From GWB2-37-7 sp942492835 (GTDB lineage: Bacteria; Bacillota; Clostridia; Lutisporales; Lutisporaceae): a DNA stretch of 64,000 bases. This document shows positions 33,248 through 41,583 of the stretch, in pieces. The stretch spans positions 4,030,001 through 4,094,000 of the forward strand of contig OW818645.1 in NCBI GenBank assembly GCA_942492835.1, written 5' to 3'. The stretch's first letter is position 1, and the number at the start of each line of letters is the position of its first letter. Under the pieces are notes generated by a model. That model was not told the origin of the DNA. It made no database searches and saw nothing but the letters and a program-made list of their open reading frames with translations. Made by a program: the position numbers and the translations under genes.

Positions 33248-33279
33248 GATAGTCCCTGAGCATTAGCTCAGGGACTATC
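33248..33279 (+). other. Long perfect hairpin between flgE and swrD
   Basis: GATAGTCCCTGAGC (33248-33261) and its exact complement (33266-33279) form a 14-bp stem with an ATTA loop. No T-run follows; the swrD ribosome binding site comes next. It looks like an mRNA processing or stability element, or a partial terminator, rather than a classic terminator. Confidence 0.7.
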
Positions 33280-33296
33280 TAAAGGAAGTGTTTTTA

Positions 33297-33500
33297 ATGA
33301 TAAAGGTTACAAATATAAATGGTAGCAGCTATTATATAAATTGCGAGCTTTTAGAAACAATTGAATCTATTCCTGATACATTACTTACCTTACGTGATGG
33401 TAAGAAACACTATGTAAAAGAAACACCAGATGAAGTAGTAAAAAAAATAATTGAATATAAAAAGAGGATTTTTGTCGATTTACCTATAATTAGTATGTAG
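33297..33500 (+). CDS. swrD: Flagellar protein FlbD/SwrD
   Basis: This 67-residue protein matches the FlbD family: MIKVTNINGSSYYINCELLE, IESIPDTLLTLRDGKKHYVK and a short basic C-terminus. In Bacillus, SwrD (YlzI) increases stator power and is needed for swarming. The ATG at 33297 is chosen because AAAGGAAG lies about nine bases upstream; the GTG at 33288 lies within that region. The position between flgE and motA is consistent with the family. Confidence 0.9.
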   Translation: MIKVTNINGSSYYINCELLETIESIPDTLLTLRDGKKHYVKETPDEVVKKIIEYKKRIFVDLPIISM

Positions 33501-33526
33501 AGAAAAACAAAGTGAGGTGCTCTTGA

Positions 33527-34315
33527 TTGGACATAGCGTCATTTATAGGATTAGCAGGAGGTATAGCAGTTGTAGCAATAACAATTTTACTTAGTGGGGA
33601 TTTAGCAGGATATATAGATGTTCCATCAATTGTATGTACCTTTGGTGGTACAGTATCAATGACTATTTTTGCATATCCTTTAAAAAAGTTAAAAGAAGCC
33701 TTTAGTGCAGTAAAATATGTATTTTTCTACAAGCAGCTTGAGGCAGAAAACATTATAAAGTCAATAATAGATTTGGCGAATGTTGCCAGAAAAGAAGGTT
33801 TGCTTGCTTTAGAAGAAGCAGCACAGCAATTAAGTGACAGCTTTCTACAAAAGGGCATTCTCTTAATAGTTGATGGTACAGACCCGGAGCTTGTTAGAAA
33901 TATTTTGGAAACAGAGCTTTCGTTTATAGAAGACAGGCACAAGAGCAACCAAGCGGTATTCGAGTTTATGGCAGCTATGGGTCCAGGTTTTGGTATGTTA
34001 GGAACTCTTATAGGACTTATAAATATGTTAGCAAATTTATCCGATCCTTCTTCTTTAGGACCAAACATGGCAGTTGCAATTATAACTACATTATACGGTT
34101 CACTTATAGCTAATGTGTTTTGTAACCCTATAATAACAAAGCTTAAGCTAAGAAGCTCAGAGGAAATTCTTATGAAAGAAGTTATGCTGGAAGGTATGCT
34201 TTCTATACAAGCTGGAGAAAACCCAAGAATTATTGAAGAAAAGCTTAAAGCATTTATGGCACCAAAGCTTCGTGAAAAAATAGGAACAGACAAGGAACAA
34301 AAAGAGGGTGAATAA
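33527..34315 (+). CDS. motA: Flagellar motor stator protein MotA
   Basis: Proton-channel stator subunit of 262 residues with four membrane segments: residues about 5-22, 30-50, 148-168 and 182-202. Two are close to the N-terminus, and AAMGPGFGMLGTLIGLINML contains the third. The cytoplasmic loop between segments two and three is large and charged and is expected to face FliG. The TTG start lies seven bases after GAGGTG. motB begins three bases after the stop. Having motAB inside the fla operon differs from Bacillus, where it is separate, but is common in clostridia. Confidence 0.95.
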   Translation: MDIASFIGLAGGIAVVAITILLSGDLAGYIDVPSIVCTFGGTVSMTIFAYPLKKLKEAFSAVKYVFFYKQLEAENIIKSIIDLANVARKEGLLALEEAAQQLSDSFLQKGILLIVDGTDPELVRNILETELSFIEDRHKSNQAVFEFMAAMGPGFGMLGTLIGLINMLANLSDPSSLGPNMAVAIITTLYGSLIANVFCNPIITKLKLRSSEEILMKEVMLEGMLSIQAGENPRIIEEKLKAFMAPKLREKIGTDKEQKEGE

Positions 34316-34317
34316 CA

Positions 34318-35055
34318 ATGGCGAGAAAAAAGAAGGAAGAAGAGCAGAAGGCTGGGGCACCAGAATGGATGGCTACTTATGGCGATATGGTGACTTTACT
34401 ATTAGTTTTTTTCGTGTTATTGTTTGCCTCGTCCAATGTGGATTCTCAGAAGTATGACGCTGTTGTTCAATCTCTTTCTGGTTCACTGGGTATACTTGAC
34501 TCTGGAACCACAATATCGATGGAACCGCTTATAAATAATTATCCAAGTGATTCTCCTACAGACACACCTACTAGTAATAAAGAATTTAGTGATATACAGG
34601 AAGAGCTGGAAAGTGTGTTAGAGAATCAGAATCTCAAAGGAAAGGTAGAACTTAGATTAGATGAGAGAGGTCTAACTGTGAGATTTCTAGATAATGTTCT
34701 TTTTGATTCTGGTAAAGCAGACCTAAAACCTGAATCAAAAAAAATAATAGACGATATTTCTCCTATATTAAAGCAGAGCAAAAAAGATATAACAGTAGAG
34801 GGACATACTGATAATAGACCTATAAGTAACGATAAATATCCTTCAAACTGGGAGCTTTCTACAACAAGGGCAGTAAATGTTGTTAAGTATATGATAGAAA
34901 TTGGGAAAATAGACCCAATAAGGCTTTCGCCGGCAGGGTATGCAGATCAACATCCTATTAGTGATAATAGTACTCTTGATGGTAGGAAAAATAATCGTAG
35001 GGTTGATGTGGTAATCCTAAGGTCGAGTTTGGAACAAACAAATTCAAACCAATAA
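34318..35055 (+). CDS. motB: Flagellar motor stator protein MotB
   Basis: The stator subunit that anchors to peptidoglycan. The 245-residue protein has a cytoplasmic basic N-terminus and one membrane helix, WMATYGDMVTLLLVFFVLLF. Asp23 there is the proton-binding residue of the family. A plug-like linker and a C-terminal OmpA-like domain follow, with DITVEGHTDNRPISNDKYPS and LSPAGYADQHPI. The Asp-containing proton motif points to a proton rather than sodium motor, though this is only a hint. It is coupled to motA. Confidence 0.95.
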   Translation: MARKKKEEEQKAGAPEWMATYGDMVTLLLVFFVLLFASSNVDSQKYDAVVQSLSGSLGILDSGTTISMEPLINNYPSDSPTDTPTSNKEFSDIQEELESVLENQNLKGKVELRLDERGLTVRFLDNVLFDSGKADLKPESKKIIDDISPILKQSKKDITVEGHTDNRPISNDKYPSNWELSTTRAVNVVKYMIEIGKIDPIRLSPAGYADQHPISDNSTLDGRKNNRRVDVVILRSSLEQTNSNQ

Positions 35056-35074
35056 TAGGTTGGGGAGGACAGAT

Positions 35075-35506
35075 ATGGATAAGAAGAATATTGTTCTAAT
35101 AATTGTTATAATACTTTTACTTTTGATAATATTATCGGGTATAATGATATATATATTCATGTTGAATAAACCAGAAGAATCAAAAATAAAAGAGGTTACT
35201 ATCAATAAAGATATAGTTTTGTATGATTTTGGCACATCATTTACCAATAATGTCAACGAAAGTAAGAGAATGGTCAAGCTTACAATAAAGATGGATGTTG
35301 ATGAAAAGTTAGTTGAACTTTTAGACAACAGAAAATCAGAAATTATTGATAAGATAAATCTTATAATGCGAGGAAAAACTGAGCAAGACTTAAAAGGTGT
35401 TGATGGACAGTTAAAGTTAAAAACCGAAATTTGCGATGCTGTAAAAAAGATCATTTCCACAGAGAAGACGATTGTAGTATATATCGAAGAATTAATCGTG
35501 CAATAA
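35075..35506 (+). CDS. fliL: Flagellar basal body-associated protein FliL
   Basis: A 143-residue single-pass membrane protein that surrounds and supports the stator. It has an N-terminal membrane segment (NIVLIIVIILLLLIILSGIM) and an extracytoplasmic SPFH-like domain (YDFGTSFTNNVNESKRMVKL, IIDKINLIMRGKTEQDLKG). The ATG at 35075 follows GGGGAGG with six to seven bases between; the in-frame TTG at 35060 lies inside the same region. It lies between motB and fliM. Confidence 0.92.
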   Translation: MDKKNIVLIIVIILLLLIILSGIMIYIFMLNKPEESKIKEVTINKDIVLYDFGTSFTNNVNESKRMVKLTIKMDVDEKLVELLDNRKSEIIDKINLIMRGKTEQDLKGVDGQLKLKTEICDAVKKIISTEKTIVVYIEELIVQ

Positions 35507-35540
35507 TAATTTATTTTTGTTCTAGAGGGAGGTGACCAAA

Positions 35541-36536
35541 GTGTCCGAGGTTCTATCCCAAAATGAAATAGATGCTCTTCTAAGTGCATTAAATTCTGGA
35601 GAAATATCCGTTAGTGAAATAGAAGAGGTTAAAGAAGAGCGTAAAGTAAGAGAATATAATTTTAAGCTTCCGAACAAATTTGCAAAGGATCATACAAGAA
35701 CTTTACAGATAATGCATGAAAACTTTGCTAGGCTGTTACAAACCTATTTGTCCGGATTTTTACGCACTTTGGTTCAAATAGAAGTTATATCTGTTGACCA
35801 GTTAACTTATAATGAGTTTACTAATTCTATGCCCAATCCTTCAATATTAGGAATTGTAGATTTTTCGCCATTAACTGGATCAATTATTATACAGATGGCA
35901 CCAAACACATCTTTTGCAATGATTGAACGAGTATTAGGAGGATCAGGTAATGCTTATGAAAGAGCAAGAGGTTTTACTGAAATAGAACTGACACTGATGG
36001 ACAAAATATTGAGTCAAATTATTTCCTTTATGAGAGACCCATGGAAAAATGTTATAGATCTAAAACCTAAGTTAAAAAAGATAGAGATAAATCCTCAGTT
36101 CACACAAATTATGTCTCCGAACGAAACTGTTGCGCTTATAACACTGAATACTAAAGTTGGAAATATTGATGGAATGATACATATTTGTATCCCTCATTTG
36201 GTTATAGAACCAATAATTCCGAAGCTAAGCACTAAATTTTGGTTTTCTGGGATTACTAAAGAGATTTCTAGCAATGAGTTAAAGATAATAGAGAAAAAAA
36301 TTGAGACCACACTTCTACCTGTAAGTGTAATTTTAGGTGTATCAGAGATAACTGTTGAGGATTTTATTGAGTTGCATATTGGTGATGTAATTAGCTTAGA
36401 TACTTCAGTAGGAGAAGATTTGAAGGTATTAATAGGAAATAATCATAAATTTTATGGTAAGCCAGGGCTTAAGAAAAACAGAGTTTCAGTTAGAATAACA
36501 AACACTAAAACGAAAGGAGATGATTTAGATGAGTGA
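35541..36536 (+). CDS. fliM: Flagellar motor switch protein FliM
   Basis: Switch protein that binds phosphorylated CheY and transmits the signal to FliG. The 331-residue protein begins SEVLSQNEIDALLSAL, whose EIDALL (residues 9-14) is the CheY-binding motif. The CheC-like middle domain follows (NEFTNSMPNPSILGIVDF, MIERVLGGSGN), then a SpoA domain at the C-terminus (VISLDTSVGEDLKVLIGNNH). The GTG at 35541 is preferred, eight bases after GGGAGG; a GTG at 35532 overlaps that site. It overlaps fliY by eight bases. Confidence 0.95.
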   Translation: MSEVLSQNEIDALLSALNSGEISVSEIEEVKEERKVREYNFKLPNKFAKDHTRTLQIMHENFARLLQTYLSGFLRTLVQIEVISVDQLTYNEFTNSMPNPSILGIVDFSPLTGSIIIQMAPNTSFAMIERVLGGSGNAYERARGFTEIELTLMDKILSQIISFMRDPWKNVIDLKPKLKKIEINPQFTQIMSPNETVALITLNTKVGNIDGMIHICIPHLVIEPIIPKLSTKFWFSGITKEISSNELKIIEKKIETTLLPVSVILGVSEITVEDFIELHIGDVISLDTSVGEDLKVLIGNNHKFYGKPGLKKNRVSVRITNTKTKGDDLDE

Positions 36537-37701
36537 TATGCTGTCACAAGAAGAAATTGATGCGTTGCTTAGGGGAGATAGTGTAGATCCTCAGCAAGAT
36601 TCATCTTCAAATATTCAAACACTTACAGATGAAGAAAAGGATGCTCTCGGTGAAATTGGAAATATAAGCATGGGTACTTCAGCGACCACACTATATACCC
36701 TGCTAAACCAGAAAGTTAACATTACAACACCTAAAGTGGATGTTTTAACATGGGACGAGTTATCCGATGATTATTCGATGCCATATGTAGCTGTTGAAGT
36801 AGAATACAAAGAAGGTTTAATAGGCTCCAATTTGTTGATAATGAAGGAAAACGATGTAAAGATTATTACAGATTTGATGATGGGTGGAGTTGGTAATATA
36901 AGTGATGAGCCTATTACAGATCTTCATCTAAGTGCAATAAGTGAAGCGATGAATCAGATGATAGGATCCTCATCTACTTCTCTTGCTGGGATGTTTAATA
37001 AAAAAATAGACATCTTGCCACCCAAAGCTTTCTCTGTAACTTTAAATGATCCATCAGTAATAAAGAATTTTTTACCTGATGAGCAGATTGTTAAAATATC
37101 TTTTAGAATGGAGATTGGTGATGTAATAGATAGTGAGATAATGCAATTATTACCTATTGATTTTGCAAAGACTATGGTTTATAACTTATATAATAGTATG
37201 GAATCTTCTGAGCCATCGATGCCACCAACTCAGACTAAGACTGTTAAATCAACTAATGAAACATCAAATATACAACCACAAGTTCAAATGAAGCCTAGAC
37301 AAAGTGAAGTTGTAGAAAATAGGCGAATAACTTATGAAGAACCAAAAAGAAGTCAGACACCAGTTAGGGAAGAACCCAAAATGGTAAATGTTCAACCTAT
37401 ACAATATCAATCATTTGATGATACTCAAATATCAAATGATAGGGAAAGTATCGCTATGATAAGGGATATTCCTTTAGAGGTTACTGTGGAGCTTGGAAGA
37501 ACTAAAAAGCTTATAAAGGATATACTAGAATTTGGACCTGGTACTATACTTGAATTAGATAAGCTTGCCGGTGAACCTGTAGATATAATGGTAAACGGCA
37601 AATATGTTGCCAAAGGTGAAGTTGTTGTTATTGACGAGAGCTTTGGCGTAAGAATTACAGATATCATAAGTGCATCAAAACGTTTAACAAAAATTCAATA
37701 G
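36529..37701 (+). CDS. fliY: Flagellar motor switch phosphatase FliY
   Basis: This 390-residue fusion has an N-terminal CheY-binding EIDALL (residues 9-14), then a CheC-like phosphatase domain (EKDALGEIGNISMGTSATTL, HLSAISEAMNQMIGSSSTSL). A proline- and glutamine-rich linker (about 225-300) and a C-terminal FliN/SpoA domain (LEVTVELGRTKKLIKDILEF, PVDIMVNGKYVAKGEVVVID) follow. FliY serves as FliN in the C ring and dephosphorylates CheY-P, as in Bacillus. The two Glu-Asn phosphatase motifs are present. Confidence 0.95.
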   Translation: MSDMLSQEEIDALLRGDSVDPQQDSSSNIQTLTDEEKDALGEIGNISMGTSATTLYTLLNQKVNITTPKVDVLTWDELSDDYSMPYVAVEVEYKEGLIGSNLLIMKENDVKIITDLMMGGVGNISDEPITDLHLSAISEAMNQMIGSSSTSLAGMFNKKIDILPPKAFSVTLNDPSVIKNFLPDEQIVKISFRMEIGDVIDSEIMQLLPIDFAKTMVYNLYNSMESSEPSMPPTQTKTVKSTNETSNIQPQVQMKPRQSEVVENRRITYEEPKRSQTPVREEPKMVNVQPIQYQSFDDTQISNDRESIAMIRDIPLEVTVELGRTKKLIKDILEFGPGTILELDKLAGEPVDIMVNGKYVAKGEVVVIDESFGVRITDIISASKRLTKIQ

Positions 37702-37728
37702 TTATTTTACTGTAAGGGGGATTATTAA

Positions 37729-38091
37729 ATGGCAAATGGAATTTTAATAGTAGATGACGCAGCTTTCATGAGAATGATGATAAAGGATACATTATCAAAA
37801 AATGGTTTTGTTATCTGCGGAGAAGCAGAAAATGGGTTAAAAGCGGTAGAAAAATTTAAAGAAATAAACCCAGACTTAGTAATAATGGATATTACAATGC
37901 CTGAGATGGATGGAATACAAGCAGTGAAGGAAATTAAAAAAATCAATCCAGCTTCAAAAATAATAATGTGTTCTGCTATGGGTCAGCAAGCAATGGTAAT
38001 AGAAGCAATTCAAGCAGGGGCAAAAGATTTTATTGTTAAGCCTTTCCAACCTGATAGAATTTTAGAAGCAGTGAAAAAGGCACTCTCGTAA
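37729..38091 (+). CDS. cheY: Chemotaxis response regulator CheY
   Basis: A stand-alone receiver domain of 120 residues. Acidic pocket residues are Asp9/Asp10 and the phosphorylated Asp54 in VIMDITMPEMDG. The conserved Lys lies in FIVKPF, and the switch Ser/Thr position is in IIMCSAMG. CheY-P binds FliM/FliY to alter rotation. The ATG follows AGGGGGA. It sits between fliY and fliO, as in Bacillus. Confidence 0.96.
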   Translation: MANGILIVDDAAFMRMMIKDTLSKNGFVICGEAENGLKAVEKFKEINPDLVIMDITMPEMDGIQAVKEIKKINPASKIIMCSAMGQQAMVIEAIQAGAKDFIVKPFQPDRILEAVKKALS

Positions 38092-38106
38092 CAGTAAGGA
38101 GTAGAA

Positions 38107-38628
38107 ATGCATATGAAAGCATTTAGATGTCTTATTATACCAGTAAGTTTTATTTCGGTTTTAACCAGTAATGTTTACGCTAAGACTATATCCTACTCAC
38201 TCCAAAGCGGCATAAATAGCTTTTTTAGAATGGTTTATTATATAGTAATGTTTGCATTAATACTTGTTGCCGCTTATTATGTTACTAAATTTCTAGCTCG
38301 GAAGGGTTTGGTACAAGGAAAAACTAAAACTATGAAGGTAATTGAAAGTATGCCTATGGGCACTGATAAGATATTACACTTAGTCAAAGTAGGAACACAG
38401 TATTTCTTAATTGGCAGTGCTTCAAAAAATATGTTTATGATTAGCGAGTTGGATAAGGACAAGCTTTTTTCAGAACAAGAGGATGATGCATTTAACCTTG
38501 ATGAAATTGAGATTGAAAGTTACGAAGACAGTGCTATAACAAAGGATTTCGGAACTTACCTAAACTCAACAAAGCAAAGTCTGCATAAGTTAAAATCTAT
38601 GGTAAGGGGTAGCAAGGACAATGAATAA
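38107..38628 (+). CDS. fliO: Flagellar biosynthetic protein FliO/FliZ
   Basis: A 173-residue membrane protein with a signal-like N-terminal hydrophobic segment, a second membrane segment (VYYIVMFALILVAAYYVTKF, about residues 42-60) and a cytoplasmic FliO domain. The domain includes MKVIESMPMGTDKILHLVKV, then GTQYFLIGSASKNMFMISEL. FliO helps assemble the FliP ring of the export gate. The ATG is five bases after AAGGAG. It overlaps fliP by eight bases. Position before fliP supports the call. Confidence 0.88.
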   Translation: MHMKAFRCLIIPVSFISVLTSNVYAKTISYSLQSGINSFFRMVYYIVMFALILVAAYYVTKFLARKGLVQGKTKTMKVIESMPMGTDKILHLVKVGTQYFLIGSASKNMFMISELDKDKLFSEQEDDAFNLDEIEIESYEDSAITKDFGTYLNSTKQSLHKLKSMVRGSKDNE

Positions 38629-39388
38629 TAAAAAAATTCTATTGAAAGTCTTGGTATTTACAATAATAGTTGCAATTACCTTATCTGTATTTGTTTTGGC
38701 TGAACCAGAGCTGCCAATACCCAAAATAGGATTAGATATTGAGACTGCAGATAGTCCTAAGGATGTAGCATTAAGTATTCAAATATTATTTTTATTAACA
38801 ATTTTGTCACTTGCACCATCTTTACTGATAATGGTTACGTCATTTACAAGAGTAATAATTGTATTATCCTTTACCAGAAATGCATTAGGTACGCAACAAA
38901 TGCCGCCAAACCAAGTTTTGATAGGACTGGCATTGTTTATCACTTTTTTCATTATGAATCCTGTTATTACAGATGTTAATGCAAATGCGTATCAACCATA
39001 TGTTAAAGGAGAAATTACTCAAGAAGTTGCCATAACAAAGGCCATGGATCCAATCAGGAATTTTATGATGAAGAATGTAAAAGAAAAAGATTTGGCATTA
39101 TTCTTAAAGCTAGGTGAAAACGATACACCTATAAAGTCTGTAGATATTCCTAATACAGCTTTGATACCTGCATTTATCATTAGCGAATTAAAGACTGCTT
39201 TTATAATTGGCTTTTATATATATATACCTTTTATCATAATTGATATGGTAGTGTCCAGTACTCTTATGTCTATGGGTATGATGATGCTTCCGCCGGTAAT
39301 GATATCTTTGCCTTTCAAGCTTTTGCTGTTTGTAATGGTGGATGGATGGAATTTGATTGTTAAAGCTCTAGTTATGAGCTTTAAATAG
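38621..39388 (+). CDS. fliP: Flagellar biosynthetic protein FliP
   Basis: Core protein of the export gate. The 255-residue product has an N-terminal signal-like segment (VLVFTIIVAITLSVFVLAEP) and four further membrane segments. Signatures are LSLAPSLLIMVTSFTRVIIV, TRNALGTQQMPPNQVLIGLA and FIISELKTAFIIGFYIYIPF, then SSTLMSMGMMMLPPVMISLP. Length is normal. It is coupled to fliO and followed by fliQ. Confidence 0.97.
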   Translation: MNNKKILLKVLVFTIIVAITLSVFVLAEPELPIPKIGLDIETADSPKDVALSIQILFLLTILSLAPSLLIMVTSFTRVIIVLSFTRNALGTQQMPPNQVLIGLALFITFFIMNPVITDVNANAYQPYVKGEITQEVAITKAMDPIRNFMMKNVKEKDLALFLKLGENDTPIKSVDIPNTALIPAFIISELKTAFIIGFYIYIPFIIIDMVVSSTLMSMGMMMLPPVMISLPFKLLLFVMVDGWNLIVKALVMSFK

Positions 39389-39403
39389 TAGAGGGTGGTA
39401 GTT

Positions 39404-39673
39404 ATGAATCAAGAGATGGTTATTGATCTGGGAGTAGATGCTATAAGAGTAGCTTTAATGGTTTCTGCCCCAGTATTATTAGTGAGTCTATTAGTAGGTC
39501 TTATTGTAAGTATTATACAGGCGACTACTCAAATACAGGAGGCTACCCTTTCATTTATACCAAAGCTAGTAGCTATTGCTTTGGCTTTATTGATTTTTGG
39601 ACCTTGGATGATGAACATGATGTACAGTTTTACTGTAAATCTGTTTGAAAACATTCCAAACTATATTAAGTAA
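39404..39673 (+). CDS. fliQ: Flagellar biosynthetic protein FliQ
   Basis: Small export-gate protein of 89 residues with two membrane helices (VALMVSAPVLLVSLLVGLIV-like segment, here IRVALMVSAPVLLVSLLVGL; and LVAIALALLIFGPWMM). SIIQATTQIQEATLSFIPKL lies between them. The ATG at 39404 follows GAGGGTGG; the upstream GTG at 39395 lies within that region and is rejected. It ends three bases before fliR. Confidence 0.95.
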   Translation: MNQEMVIDLGVDAIRVALMVSAPVLLVSLLVGLIVSIIQATTQIQEATLSFIPKLVAIALALLIFGPWMMNMMYSFTVNLFENIPNYIK

Positions 39674-39676
39674 GCC

Positions 39677-40462
39677 ATGAATGATATATTATATATTATA
39701 ATGGATAAATATACCGTATTCTTACTTGTTCTAGTAAGAATGAGCTCCTTATTTGTGATAACTCCTGTATTTGGAAGTAAAAATGTACCAAGCTATCTAA
39801 AGATTGGTTTTGCTTTCTTCTGTAGCATTATTTTAACTACCTTGTTAAAAGACGTAACTGTAGAATATGTAAATATCTTTGGATTTGCTGGAATCATATT
39901 GAAAGAGCTTGCCGTAGGCATAATACTAGGTTATGCAAGTTATCTGGTGTTTTCCGCATTATATATTGCAGGACAGATTATTGATACTCAAATAGGCTTT
40001 GGTATGGTAAATGTACTAGATCCAATGAATGACAGTCAGGTGCCTTTAACAGGAAATTTTATGTATATTCTCAGTCTAGTATTTTTCCTAATAATAAATG
40101 GACATCATGTATTGCTTACAGCGTTGTTTAAGAGCTACAATGTTATTCCGATAAATAGCTTTGTTTTTAATGATGTACTATTTAACAACATACTTAATAT
40201 TTTCTATGAAACCTTTGCAATAGGCTTCAAAATTAGCATACCAATTTTAGCTGCATCATTACTTACCGAGGTTGCTATGGGCATATTGGCAAAGACTGTC
40301 CCACAAATGAATATATTCGTAGTAGGTATGCCACTTAAGGTAGGGGTAGGCTTAATCACATTTATGGCTATGATACCTACGTTTATAAATACTATGAATG
40401 TAATTTTTGACAAAATGTATGGCTATATATATTTAATAATAAAAAGTATGGCTAAAGGGTGA
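39677..40462 (+). CDS. fliR: Flagellar biosynthetic protein FliR
   Basis: Export-gate protein of 261 residues with about six membrane helices. Family features include RMSSLFVITPVFGSKNVPSY near the N-terminus, GQIIDTQIGFGMVNVLDPMN in the middle and LTEVAMGILAKTVPQMNIFV, then GMPLKVGVGLI near the C-terminus. The ATG is close to the fliQ stop, consistent with coupling. flhB follows five bases later; some clostridia fuse the two genes, but here they are separate. Confidence 0.95.
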   Translation: MNDILYIIMDKYTVFLLVLVRMSSLFVITPVFGSKNVPSYLKIGFAFFCSIILTTLLKDVTVEYVNIFGFAGIILKELAVGIILGYASYLVFSALYIAGQIIDTQIGFGMVNVLDPMNDSQVPLTGNFMYILSLVFFLIINGHHVLLTALFKSYNVIPINSFVFNDVLFNNILNIFYETFAIGFKISIPILAASLLTEVAMGILAKTVPQMNIFVVGMPLKVGVGLITFMAMIPTFINTMNVIFDKMYGYIYLIIKSMAKG

Positions 40463-40467
40463 TATAG

Positions 40468-41562
40468 TTGTTAGAATTTGAGTTTGTTATCAACCTACAG
40501 CTCTTTGCAGAAGAAAAGACTGAGGCTGCTACTCCTAAACGAAGGCAAGAATCTAGAGAAAAAGGACAAGTAGCAAAAAGTAGAGAGCTTGTAACGGCAG
40601 TTCTTTTGCTAGTTACTTTTTTGGCAATTAGGAGTTTTGCAGATAGTATTTTTAATAATCTTGCAGAACTGATTAGATTCTTTTTGAGTACTCCTATAGA
40701 TACAGAGAATGCAATAAAGACAGGTGAATTGACAAATATATTTATATATTGTGCAGTAACGTTTATAAAAGTAATGGCACCAATACTTTTAATTACTGCT
40801 TTGGTGGCAATTGTTGCAAATTATCTACAAGTAGGTTTCTTGTTTACTGGAAAGCCTCTTATACCTAAGTTTAGTAAGTTAAACCCTATAGAAGGCTTTA
40901 AAAATATATTTTCAAAGAATGCACTTGTTGAGTTTTTAAAGTCTCTAATGAAGGTTGGTATCGTAGTTTATGTAATCTATAGTTATTTGAAGGATAATTT
41001 CATTATAATACCGGAGCTTTTAGGTATGGATATGATGTCGACTGCAAGCTTTATAGGCAATGCAATAATTAATATGGGGATAAGAGTTTCGGCAGTATTA
41101 TTTATAATAGCAGTTTTTGATTATGCCTACCAATTCTGGCAATTTGAAAATAAATTAAAAATGTCAAAACAAGAAATTAAAGAAGAGTATAAGATGACAG
41201 ATGGGAATCCTCAGATAAAATCAAAGATTAGAGAAAAACAAAGACAAATGTCTCTAAAAAGAATGATGACTGAAGTGCCTAAAGCAGATGTAGTAATCAC
41301 AAACCCGACGCATTTTGCGATAGCAATAAAATATGATGCTAGCAAATCAGAGGCACCAATGGTACTTGCTAAGGGCAAGGATTTGATAGCTCAGAAGATA
41401 AAGGAAATAGCTAAAGATAGTAAAGTACCGATTATAGAAAATAAGCCTTTAGCACAGGCCTTATATAAAACAGTTGACATAGGTGAAATGGTGCCTGCAG
41501 AGCTATACAAAGCAGTTGCAGAAGTGCTTGCATTTGTTTACAACTTGAAAAGTAAGAAATAA
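40468..41562 (+). CDS. flhB: Flagellar biosynthetic protein FlhB
   Basis: Export-gate protein that switches substrate specificity from hook to filament. The 364-residue protein has a charged N-terminus (EEKTEAATPKRRQESREKGQ), four membrane helices (residues about 30-210) and a cytoplasmic domain. That domain has the self-cleaving NPTH motif in VITNPTHFAIAIKY; the cut would fall between Asn279 and Pro280. The TTG start follows GGGTGAT. The C-terminus lacks a long proline tail. Confidence 0.95.
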   Translation: MLEFEFVINLQLFAEEKTEAATPKRRQESREKGQVAKSRELVTAVLLLVTFLAIRSFADSIFNNLAELIRFFLSTPIDTENAIKTGELTNIFIYCAVTFIKVMAPILLITALVAIVANYLQVGFLFTGKPLIPKFSKLNPIEGFKNIFSKNALVEFLKSLMKVGIVVYVIYSYLKDNFIIIPELLGMDMMSTASFIGNAIINMGIRVSAVLFIIAVFDYAYQFWQFENKLKMSKQEIKEEYKMTDGNPQIKSKIREKQRQMSLKRMMTEVPKADVVITNPTHFAIAIKYDASKSEAPMVLAKGKDLIAQKIKEIAKDSKVPIIENKPLAQALYKTVDIGEMVPAELYKAVAEVLAFVYNLKSKK

Positions 41563-41583
41563 ATTTACAAAGGAGGATGACGA

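Noticed and set aside
33727..34293. Long antisense ORF of 188 codons over motA
   Set aside because: It is the mirror of a strongly conserved gene, with no start signal, and its Ser/Ile/Phe-rich product is typical of an antisense shadow.
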